A DNA stretch of 64,000 nt from Aptenodytes patagonicus (taxonomy: Eukaryota; Chordata; Aves; Sphenisciformes; Spheniscidae). The notes beneath the pieces were generated by a model that did not search any database, was not told the origin of the DNA, and saw only the letters and a program-made list of their open reading frames with translations. The translations under genes and the position numbers were made by a program. Positions 50,831-61,700 of this stretch are shown here, one piece after another (within the stretch, counting starts at the first letter, position 1; each line of letters opens with the position of its first letter). The stretch covers positions 114,197,378 to 114,261,377 of the forward strand of contig NC_134949.1 in NCBI RefSeq assembly GCF_965638725.1, read 5' to 3'.

Positions 50831-52506
50831 ATCATAGAATCATAGAATGGTTTGGGTTGGAAGGGACCTCTAAAGGTCATCTAGTTCCAACCCCCTGCCA
50901 TGGGCAGGGACACCTTCCACTAGACCAGGTTGCTCAAAGCCCCGTCCAACCTGACCTTGAACACTTCCAGGGATGGGGCATCCACAACTTCTCTGGGAAA
51001 CCTGTTCCAGTGCTTCACCGCCCTCATAGTGAAGAATTTCTTTCTTATAGCTAATCTAAATGTACCCTCTTTCAGTTTAAAGCCATTACCCCTTGTCCTA
51101 TCACTACATGCCCTTGTAAAAAGTCCCTCTCCAGCTTTCTTGTAGGCCCCCTTCAGGTACTGGAAGGCTGCTATAAGGTCTCCCCAGAGTCTTCTCTTCT
51201 CCGGGCTGAACAAGCCCAACTCTCTCAGCCTGTCCTCATAGGAGAGGTGCTCCTGCCCTCTGATCGTCTTCGTGGCCCTCCTCTGGACTTGCTCCAACAG
51301 GTCCATGTCCTTCTTATGTTGGGGGCCCCAGAGCTGAACATAGTACTCCAGGTGGAGTCTCACGAGAGCGGAGTAGAGGGGGAGAATCACCTCCCTCAAC
51401 CTGCTGGCCATGCTTCTTTTGATGCAGCCCAGGATACAGTTGGCTTTCTGGGCTGTGAGCGCACATTGCCGGGTCACGTTGAGCTTCTCATCAACCAACA
51501 CCCCCAAGTCCTTCTCCTCAGGGCTGGTCTCAACCCATTCTCCGCCCAGCCTGTATTTGTGCTTGGGATTGCCCCGACTCATGTGCAGGACCTTGCACTT
51601 GGCCTTGTTGAACTTCATGAGGTTTGCACAGGCCCACCTCTCAAGCCTGTCCAGGTCCCTCTGGATGGCATCCCTTCCCTCCAGCGTGTCGACCGCACCA
51701 TACAGCTTGGTGTTGTTGGCAAACTTGCTGAGGGTGCACTCAATCCCACTGTCCCTGTTGCCGACAAAGTGCTGGTCCCAATACTGACTCCTGAGGAACG
51801 CCACTCGTCACTGGTCTCCATTTGGATATCAAGCCGTTGACCACAACTCTTTGAGTGCGACCATTCAGCCAGTTCCTTATCCACCGAGTGGTCCATCTGT
51901 CAAATCCATGTCTCTCCAATGTAGAGCCAAGGATGTTGTGCGGGACAGCATCAGATACTTTGCACAAGTCCAGGTAGATGACATCAGCTGGTCTTCCCTT
52001 ATCCACCAATGCTGTAACCCCGTCATAGAAGGCCACCAAATTTGTCAGGCACGATTTGCCCTTAGTGAAGCCATGTTGGCTGTCACCAATTACCTCCTTA
52101 TTTTCCATGTACCTTAGCATAGTTTCCAGGAGGATCTGTGCCATGATCTTCCCAGGCACAGAGGTGAGACTGACTGGCCTGTAGTTCCCGGGTCTTCCTT
52201 TTTTCCCTTTTTAAAAATGGGGGTTATGTTTCCCCTTTTCCAGTCAGTGGGAACTTCACTGGAGTGCCACGACTTCTCAAATACGATGGATAGTGGCTTA
52301 GCAACTTCATCCGCCAGTTCCCTCAGGACCCACCGATGCATCTCATCAGGCCCCATGGACTTGTGCACCTTCAGGTGCCTTAGATGGTCTCGAACCTGAT
52401 CTTCTCCTACAATAGGTGGTTCTTCGTTGTCCCAGCCTCTGCCTTTGCCTTCTGTGACTTGGGTGGTATGGCTTTCAGTTGACACAAACAAACTTTCAGT
52501 TGACAC
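50831..52506 (-). mobile_element. CR1 LINE, 5'-truncated, ORF2 reverse transcriptase part
   Basis: The plus-strand start atcatagaatcatagaatgg is the inverted CR1 3' end. Minus-strand frames then cover ORF2: near the 5' end [16 protein letters not shown] and [17 protein letters not shown], then [16 protein letters not shown] and [10 protein letters not shown] (51740-52159), then [16 protein letters not shown] and [14 protein letters not shown] (50920-51804). The frame is broken between these pieces. The family's FADD catalytic motif reads FANN (codons at 51712-51717), and sequence between SVLGPAL and SGIECTL is shortened. It cannot make a working enzyme. The 5' end falls near a small direct duplication at 52472-52507. 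Confidence 0.9.
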
Positions 52507-53515
52507 ATATTTCTAAACAATAAGCCCTTTGGACAAAACCTTATTGATTAGAGGCAGGAGTGGTTAAACCACAGCTCATGCCCATAATTACTAACTAGTT
52601 AACCTTACACCTTTATCCTCTTGCCATCAGCCCAAGTTATGCAGGGTTTGATTCCTGTAAAATAGTAGCAGCTGTTGGGTATTTCGCTCTGTTGAAAGCC
52701 TTGCCTGTCTCACTGTAACTAGTTAGGGAGGCCTATTTTCATTTGCAAACCTATGCAAATAAACATTTCTCAGAGTATTTGTATCACGGTACATCTCTAG
52801 TTTCTGTGGTTGTTAGTCCTTGACCCAGCTAACTTAGCTGTTTCTTGACAGTCATAATCGTATTTAAACTCACCTCAACATATTTTTAGAGGTTCAGCAA
52901 TTTTACAGATGTCTAGATAGAAGCAGCCTGAACACTAAGCGCCTCTGCCGCAATAGCAAAAAGGTAAGCCCCTCTTAGAGGAATTCAAGCTGACTTTAGT
53001 CCTTCTCTAGAATGAGGAGATGATAGAAGCCAATCCAAATATATTATTTCAGAAGTTATTAAAGTCATATTAAGTAAAGTCAGTACTGCGTGTCATGACA
53101 CACTACTGGTTAGAAAAGCATTAAGAAACAAATATAGCTGCTTGATACAAGCTCTCACATACTTCACCCCATCAAGGGATTCTGCATCCCCACCATGCCT
53201 GGCAATATGGGGTCATTGCTGCTAAATGATGATGATTGTTGCCAGCGTAAAAAGTAAGTTAAAACCAGAAACAAATCTTAGCATGTCCCATTCCTGTTTC
53301 TTTTTCTGAACAGAGTTTATTTACTGCAAATCTTTGAAAGCTAGTTAATGCAATTTTCTAAAATTGCCATTTTTATACTATAGTCTTCAAAGCAGATCTG
53401 TGTATTAGGAGTCTTACAGCAGTAGCCATTTGAGGAGTCGTGAAAATTACAGAAAGCATTTCCATTGGGGAAAAAAAAAAGAAAGGGAGAAAAGCTTTCC
53501 ATTTTCCCTTTTCCA
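52507..53515. other. Spacer between two divergently oriented CR1 copies
   Basis: AT-rich unique sequence. I see no gene, repeat family or regulatory motif in it. Confidence 0.5.
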
Positions 53516-54221
53516 GGCTAAGTGTCGGAAGAGTGGCTGGAAAGCTGCCCAGCAGAAAAGGACCTGGGGGTGCTGGTCGACAGCCGGCTGAACATGAGCC
53601 GGCAGTGTGCCCAGGCGGCCAAGAAGGCCAATGGCATCCTGGCCTGTATCAGAAATGGTGTGGCCAGCAGGAGTAGGGAAGTGATCGTGCCCCTGTACTC
53701 GGCACTGGTGAGGCCGCACCTCGAATCCTGTGTTCAGTTTTGGGCCCCTCACTACAAGAAGGACGTTGAGGTGCTGGAGTGTGTCCAGAGAAGGGCAGTG
53801 AAGCTGACGAAGGGTCTGGAGAACAAGTCTTATGAGGAGCGGCTGAGGGAACTGGGGTTGTTTAGGCTGGAGAAAAGGAGGCTGAGGGGAGACCTCATCC
53901 CTCTCTACAACTACCTGAAAGGAGGTTGTAGCGAGGTGGGTGTCGGTCTCTTCTCCCAAGTAACTAGCGATAGGACGAGAGGAAATGGCCTCAAGTTGCA
54001 CCAGGGAGGTTTAGATTGGACATGAAGAAAAATTTCTTCACCGAAAGGGTTATCAAGCATTGGAACAGGCTGCCCAGGGAAGTGATTGAGTCCCCATCCC
54101 TGGAGGTATTTAAAAGACCTGTAGACATGGTCCTTAGGGACATGGTTTAGTGGTGGACTTGGCAGTGCTAGATTAACAGTTGGACCTGATGATCTTTTCC
54201 AATCTAAACGATTCTATGATT
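53516..54221 (+). mobile_element. CR1 LINE, 5'-truncated, ORF2 C-terminus and 3' UTR
   Basis: The frame at 53522-54025 reads [51 protein letters not shown] and [18 protein letters not shown], the CR1 ORF2 C-terminal region. The 3' UTR ends gatgatcttttccaatc, then aacgattctatgatt, the CR1 terminus. It belongs to a different CR1 subfamily from the copy at 50.8 kb, judging by the 3' UTR, and points the opposite way. Confidence 0.9.
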
Positions 54222-54519
54222 TGTTTATAGCTTCTTCAGAAATACTCTTTTTGGGGATCTCTTCTGAAGGTGATTTTCTTTTAAGCTGTCAGCAATATGT
54301 GGAAACTTTTAAACTTAAATGCAAAATGCCTTAAATTATGAAAATTGTGTGACTAATTAGTGAGCAAAAAGTTTCTCTATTGATTTGATACACCGATTAT
54401 TATGCATGATAAAAATGCTCAGCGGAGTTGCCATTTACTGTGTTAGTCTTAGAACAGAGCAGTCTTTGAAATGTAATGACCACATTAAAAATCAAGTAGT
54501 TTTTAAAGGGCTCAAACAC

Positions 54520-55537
54520 ATGATTCTGTTTATTATTGAAGGAAGTACTCTAAAAGAAGACAGGCAGTTAAAATGTGTATTTCAGTGCAAAATATACTGG
54601 GAAATGACAATAAAATCTCATATGAAAGACAACAGTGCACAATAACCATATTAGCTTCCAAGTTTTGTACACAAACAAATACTCTATTAACAAACTTCAC
54701 ATCACGCACAAAAGGCAAGAGCTTCACAAAAAATGATTGTAAAAGCATGGCATTGATACTGATTTTTTTTTCGCTCCAAGCTTGCATTCTCTGTATAATG
54801 CTTGGGAAGAATGAGAACAGGTGTGAAAATAACCATAAAGAAATTGCCGGTGCATAAGCCATTCAGATGGCTATGTTTTCTAAAAGATAATGAACACAGA
54901 GAGCTTGATTCAGATTCACACTACAGTTCTTTCGTACCTCCAGGATAAAGTGTAGGAGATGATAGTCTACTTTAGAGCCTGTTTTGGAGAAGAATGGTAT
55001 GAAACAGCTTTAATATTAATAAGAATTAACTTGGTACTTTTCAAAGTAGGATGTGAATGTATCCACCTTTTTATTATGATGATATATCGATGAAAATACA
55101 TTCTGTACAAATATCAGCAAAACACATCTGAAATAGAGACAGTGTGATTAATTCCTATCTTTTTAAAATAAATACGTACAATATTTACATTTTGGACAGT
55201 TCCAGAAATGAACATGTCCAGATTATGTACCACTACCTGAAACAATTCTCTATTATTATAGAAAATGCATTTGCTGTACAAATATTTATAAATACATATA
55301 TATAAACTTTTTCAGTGAAATGTCTGTGGATTCATTCAAAAGAAAAACATGAGATATTCTTATTATCAGCTAACATTTAACTATCAAGTGTCCACATATT
55401 GAACAGTCTAGAGCATGATACATCAGACAGAAGTAGATTTTTGGTGTTGAGAATATTTTGTGATGTGCTTCTGTGCCATCATACTGGCAAATCTGACTGT
55501 CTTTTCTGAAAATCTGCAGAAAAGCAGCAGGACTGAA
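54520..55537 (-). other. SAMSN1: SAMSN1 3' UTR (extent uncertain)
   Basis: AT-rich sequence follows the SAMSN1 stop on the minus strand. Minus-strand AATAAA hexamers occur at 55070-55075 and 54529-54534; either could end the transcript. Several ATTTA motifs on the minus strand would fit an unstable, immune-regulated mRNA, but this is inference. Confidence 0.4.
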
Positions 55538-55743
55538 TCAGTTTGACTCAGTGATTGTTATAGACTGCACCATGTCAGACAGGATTTCTGGGTCTACTTC
55601 TTCTTTACCGTTATCTGAATTCTCTGATGAGATGTAACAGCCAGAATCTCTTGGGCAGTCATTTAACTGTGATTTGTCAAAGCTGTGGTGAGGGCTTAAG
55701 CTCTGCGTCTCCTGATCACCCTCACTTTTCTGCTGTTGTTCAA
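55538..55743 (-). CDS. SAMSN1: SAMSN1 last coding exon (3' partial gene)
   Basis: The minus-strand acceptor tttctgttctttctag is followed by the frame VEQQQKSEGDQETQSLS, then DKSQLNDCPRDSGCYISSEN, SDNGKEEVDPEILSDMV and a stop TGA at 55540-55538. It matches the human SAMSN1 C-terminus (NKSQLDDCPRDSGCYISSGN, SDNGKED...LSDMVHKI.ITE) closely. SAMSN1 is a cytoplasmic/nuclear adaptor with SH3 and SAM domains that dampens B-cell signalling; those domains are on upstream exons, beyond the window or not recognised in it. The exon encodes the tail after the SAM domain. SAMSN1 next to HSPA13 in the same orientation is the conserved vertebrate order. Confidence 0.93.
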
Positions 55744-58700
55744 CTAGAAAGAACAGAAAAAGAAAGAAAAAAATTGTCAAAATAAGTATCCTGGGAAAGA
55801 GTTTGGGATAGCAACATGACTGATCTTGAAGAACTGTAGAAGCAGAGCTGGTAATATACACAGGACTAGATCAATATCTTTTGTCAATCAGAAACAGAAA
55901 CCTCAGCATCAAAGAACTAAAAATATGATTACATGAGTATAACAACATCTAAGTTGATGTTGAGGTTGGCTTTGATCCTGCAGTACGTTGCTCAGAGATG
56001 AATGCCGGAGACTTTGACCTCATCCTTTAGACTGAGGTCCTTTAGGCTGTTCACAGGTGCAACAGTCACCGTGCATGGTCACCGTGCCCGCAGTAGAGAT
56101 GGCAGCTTTTCCCCTCCCGCATTCATGTATTCCAGAGCCTGCTCACGCAATTAATCATGTAGCCTACTGCGCCTTGTTTATAACACATTGCATTATAGTT
56201 GTTGTGTCTTTTGAATGTAACCCCCGCCATTTTACCTACTCTGTGCATGTGTAGTGAGATATAAGGCGCTGGTCTTCAGAAGTGCTTAGCATAAAGATGT
56301 GGTAATCAGTTTTTCTAAAGCACTGGACTTTTCAGTGGGAGTGGGTGGCTGATGGAAAGTGCCTAAGCTTAGCTTGCTATCCAAAAGGTTATTTTCCAAA
56401 ACACAAAGGCCTCAGAGAAAGCTAAGATGCCTAACTCCTGCTGTATGGTTTTTGAACACTGTTCCAAAACTATGTAGAAGCAAATTATCTTGCAAATAAT
56501 TTGTCCTTGTTTAGCTGCTGTATGGCTAATCTGTTCAAACTCAAAAATCTGCAACTCAGCAAGAGTATCGACAGACCTCTCAAAAAAAGCTCAACAATGG
56601 TGCCTTGCAGACAGGATATACCTGTATATGATGAATCTAATATATCTTGTGGTTAAAGTTTGTGTTCGTATTTTCTAGTTGTGAAATACATGATGTTTAC
56701 TCACAGTAAATTTCTTGAGAAAACAAGCTATAAAATATACAATTTTTACTTTTTTTTACTTACTTTTTTTTTTTGTTTTTATCGTCCTCCTGTAACTGTA
56801 TTTTTACTTCAAACTGTGGCTTGCTTTCCAAACAAAGCATAAAGAACAAATCTCACAGGAAACAGGTGGTTGTACCCCAGATTTTAGCCCTTCAGAAAAA
56901 TGGTACCTTCTTGCTTTTGCAAAGAAAGTTCACTTATTTCACTTGACTTGTTACTCCATGGTTAAATATTTAGCTTCCAATCTTTAGTCAGATTTAAGCT
57001 GTCTCAATTCAAGTCCAGGCAGAATGGAAGTCCTAATACATGAAGGATTTTATCCTTTGTCAAAATCTAAATCTAGTTTAGCTCCCAGAATTATAAAATT
57101 TCTACAAGGAAAATTCATACTGACATTTGTTTCAATTGTTGGAAGTTATAAGATTTCATAAGATGGGAAAGATTTTAAATTTCAATTTTTATTTTTTTTT
57201 AAATCTTGTGTTGTATAACAAGGAATAAATTAGAAATGAAAAATTTAAATGTTGCACTCTGAAAATATTGAAGTGGAACAGCAGGAGAGTCAGTACCTTT
57301 CTTCATTGTGGGCAATTTCAATGAACTTGTTTCACAAAGCATTTTGGTATATTGAGAAGCATTTTTAGGTCTTGGTGGAAGTCTTGTAGATTCATTTGGA
57401 CTGATTAATTCTGTTTAATATTTTCTAACTTTCAATTGCCTAATTAAGTTAATAAACTAATCTGATTTTTGAAGGAAAGAATCCAAAGTCTCAACTTAGT
57501 CATTTTTGCATTAAGCCTGAGGTTATAGGCATAACCTGATGTATTTAAAAAAAAAAAAAAAAGATTACTCTAAATACTTTCCAAGGAATAGAAGTCCCAC
57601 CTTGTTCCCAAATAAAATAATGATTAATTGCACTTGCGTGAAAGAGTACACCTTTCAGCAGATTTAATTGATGTCTGTAACTGTTTGATCTCCTCACTTT
57701 ACAGAACACAGTTTGTCATGTCAAATGTTATCTCTCTGTGCAGGGAAAATATTTGATCACGTAGGGTCCAATTGATTTCTGATTTAAGTCAGGAAGGAAT
57801 TACAAAAGGCATTACACCAGTGAAGGTATTACTGCTGCTATTAGTAGCAACAGAAGTAGTTTACCACAAATAACAGCAGATGCCCCAGTAAAGCCTTGTC
57901 TAAACTGGGTCATTAGCTCCTCGCACCCGTCCCACCGGCGCCAAGATGACCCAGGTCTTGGTGGCTGTGGGCTGACAGAGCTCAGATGGTGGCTGGGTGA
58001 AGTCCTTCTGCGCGGCTGCAGGCAGGGCTCCCCTGCCCTCCGCTGTAATTCCCTCATCGGCCTAATGCTGCTTGCTGGTACTTTTATTAGCTTCTCTAGC
58101 ATCATCTGCTGCCCTGGCAAGCGGTGACCTAAAAAGTGTTAATCCTGTTTACATTTTGAAGGTCAAAGAGGAACCTCCATCCACTTTTTGTTTGTTTTAC
58201 AATGGAAAGAAGACCAAGTAACTAGTGGATTAAAAAGAAAATGCGGTTTCAGTCAGTGTATTAGTGTCCTGTAACTAGTGATAATCTGAGTAGCTCCTAT
58301 GTGAAAAGCAGATCCTAAATTCTTTTGTAGCAATGTCTTTCCCTTGTGTGTTTCAGGGAAAAAGACACAGACAAGCCTGGAACTGAGACTTTTTTAAAAT
58401 CTGAATTTAGGTCCGCTAGGAGAATAAGAAATTTCTATTTAGAAAACACACAGAAATGTAAAACTTCTGTCTCTTCCCATAACACTGGAAGAATTTTTTA
58501 CATGAAAAACTGAAAACCAAAAATGTTCAGGTGTTTGAGACAGTAATAATATTCTATTTTCTGTTTTTCATTCTGAGCAGAAAAAGTTGAAGAACACCCC
58601 ACCCCCCGTATTTAAGAAGAAAAGACTAAAAGCAAACTTTGGCTTTTTTTTTTTTCCTCTCTTTAAAGCAACCTTAAATATTATGCAGTAACTACTAAAC

Positions 58701-61700
58701 CACTTGAATAGGATACTGAGTATTATAAATACATGTAGCATACAGCTTTAGATGTTGCTTCACGAGAAAAGAAACTACGCCTTTTTTTTTGCTTTTTTTT
58801 TTTTAGCTTTTGGGTCTTGCGTTCAGTTCTACTTAATTCCTTCCTCTAACACGTACATGTTCAAGTTCCATATTAGTAAAGGTAAGTTTGCTGTCTTAAT
58901 CTTTTGGACATCAGAAGAAAGATACAATGCACAGGAAACAGGAATTGATAAAATTAAACTGCCGTTAGATGTTGCAGAATCATCAGAAATAGCTATCTTA
59001 TCAAGCAATGGAAGTCCTATCATTTTTCTACAGTAAAGCAGTTTCATATAAGATAAATAGCTTTCAGTCACTGTTGTCTATGATATAGCCAGAAGAGTCC
59101 AAGATATGCATCATTTTGACACATATATTCTAATACTACTTTAGACGGTAGGATTATATTCAGACTTCTGAAAAAAATGTGAGGCCTTTAACCTTGGTAA
59201 TAGATGTGTGATGCATACTTATCTTCCTCGCTATTTAGATCTTTGAAATGAATATTTGTTATTCAATGACATAGATGTGCACGACACATGCAGGGATAGA
59301 TCTCTTTTTTTCTTTCACCAGCTTCTTCCCCTTTTTTAATGAGTTTAAAGTCCTGATGAGGAAAGCACTTTAAGCTTAGGTTTAAGGCAATTCAGCTCAA
59401 GAATGTACAGAGGTCACACTGACTCCTGTGTGGTTATGTCGGTTTAAACCAGATGAGTGGCAGGAGGCTTGGATTTTGTCTTGGAAAAAAAGAAGGTCAC
59501 CCAGCAGCAAGCCGTACTTCATGAGCGTGCCCTCTGAGAGTTTGCCTTCATGAGTTTTGCCCAGAAGAAGAACTGGGCTAGGAGCACAATGCTTTAGGCT
59601 GTCACTTGCGTGCCTTCCTGGAAGGTGCAGCGGTGACGTACTGAGCAGCACCATACAATAACTAAATAGAACTAAGTGTGTCTTCAAGGCTGATGTTAGA
59701 CCTCCTAGGTACGTATGAAGGCCATGTATCAACCTGTAGTGCCTGTATCAGTTAGACCACCTAAGTGTTAAAATGAAATGAAAACTCACAAAGCATCAAA
59801 CTCGGAAAGGATCATTTTGAAGCAGTAAATGGTCATACTTCTTGAAAAAGAAGCAGAGAAACCTGAAGAGGTTCTGTACACACATGCAATACTTTGGGGA
59901 CTCAAAGGAGTAAACCTTTTGTGGATATTTACAGACATGCAACTTAAAAAATTGCACTCACTGAAGTCAGTGGCATAGCTTTTCTGGGAGGGATACTGAA
60001 CTGATGTGAGAGGAGAGTCTATGGTGAAAACAGAAATGAGAAGGTTCTTTTTTCTCTAAAATCTGGAAGCAAACAGATGTGCCTGAAAAAAGGTGAAAAA
60101 TACTAATACTCATGCAAGGATGAGCTTCCTTGGGAAATCTGGAAATACTACGTCCAGGTCAATGAGTTGTACCACAGTACAGAAGGGGAGATTGTCTTTG
60201 AGCACTGTTTGACCTTGACATGATATTGTGTAATCCCACGTACTTAAAGGGACTGCCCAGTGTAAAATAGTACTCTTGATGCTAGGTCCTCACGTGAGGA
60301 ATGCAACTGAGAGCTGAAAGTTGTGTCCTCAGCTGCCTACTATCTTGCTGTGCAAGTACAATAAATAAGGAACAAGCCTTATCTGGTACTGGCAGTGGGA
60401 TTTAGAGTATGATCTGGCACTTAGAAAGTAAGATAAGGAAGTGGATTTGGGGAGATAAGCATAAAATATTACCCTCAAATTGCACATATGCACCTTTTTT
60501 CTTCTGTAAAATGAACTGTATGCACATATCCAATGAAGTCTAATTCTTCTTTAACTCAGAATAACTTTGGACTAATGTAACCCACTGGACTTGAGGAATG
60601 AACCTCTTGACTTACATCATCTAAGTGAGGAGAGAATCAAGGCTATTTTGCACACACAAAAACGTGTGTCCTGGGAAGCGGTCAAGAAAAAAGTTCCAAA
60701 CTTCTTGTATTACTTTATTCATTAACCATCCAGCAACTGCTTCACTTTAAAAATAGCATCCTACAAAAGCACAGACATCCATCTCCTGTCTAGAAGCCAT
60801 CTGGGAGAAGAATGAAAAGCTATTAAGAAATACTTTATGAAAAAGAGCTTTTTTTTTCATCCCTAACCATGAATTCATGGAAACCAATCATTTTGTCCCA
60901 AATATATAGGTCTGATCAACATACAGAAAATCTAAAAAGAGATCTGGGAAGGGGGGGAAGGTCATGAGGAGCTTACAAGACCTTGCAGTTCTAGGATGGC
61001 CTTGCTACGTGAAGTACTTGAAGATGGTGAATTTGGGCCTGGACTCCCAGGAAAGGTAGAAAGAAGATAGTGCAGTACCAGGAAGAAAAATCTGCTTAAA
61101 AAACACTATGTGGTAGCATGTGCCAAATAAAACTTACTTTTTAATTCCTGGTATAAGATGGGTAAAGTTTTTCCTTTCAGATTCATTCAGGTCTAAGTCA
61201 AATGTAAGATGAAAAAATTCTCACTGCCAGAAATCCCACATTTTGGACAGCTTTAAGAAGCATATAATGTGGAAACTATTGCTGCAGGTCTTTTGGTTAG
61301 AAAACTCAATAACTGTTCATTCTGCAACATGAACTATATAATCACAAGTATGCGGCATGAAGAAATCACTTAGTATAACATACAATAAATGTCAAGAAAA
61401 AGCCAAGGAAAGAAAAAGAAATTAAAAGCCCTGTAAAAAAATCTGGACATTTCACAATATCAGATATCACATTAAAGAAATATTAAATCTTGTTTTACTA
61501 CATTTATAGTAGAATCTAGTAAAATGAGGCTATGTTCCAGCACGCTTGGCTGTTCTGAATAATAGCAGAGTCACAACAACTCAGAAACCGTTGCACTTCA
61601 ACTCTGGACCATACCTGAGACTCCATCCATTAATCAAACACGTGCTTCATGGAAGCATGAATGTAATGCAAAGACACGGAAGTATTCCAAGCTCTGTGAG

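Noticed and set aside
51247..51840. 197-codon plus-strand frame
   Set aside because: Antisense shadow of the CR1 reverse transcriptase on the minus strand.
57812..58120. Minus-strand 102-codon frame as a SAMSN1 exon
   Set aside because: No similarity to the SH3, SAM or linker sequence of SAMSN1.
58752..59036. 94-codon plus-strand frame and its 80-codon antisense partner
   Set aside because: AT-rich, no domain, no splice context, and open on both strands by chance.
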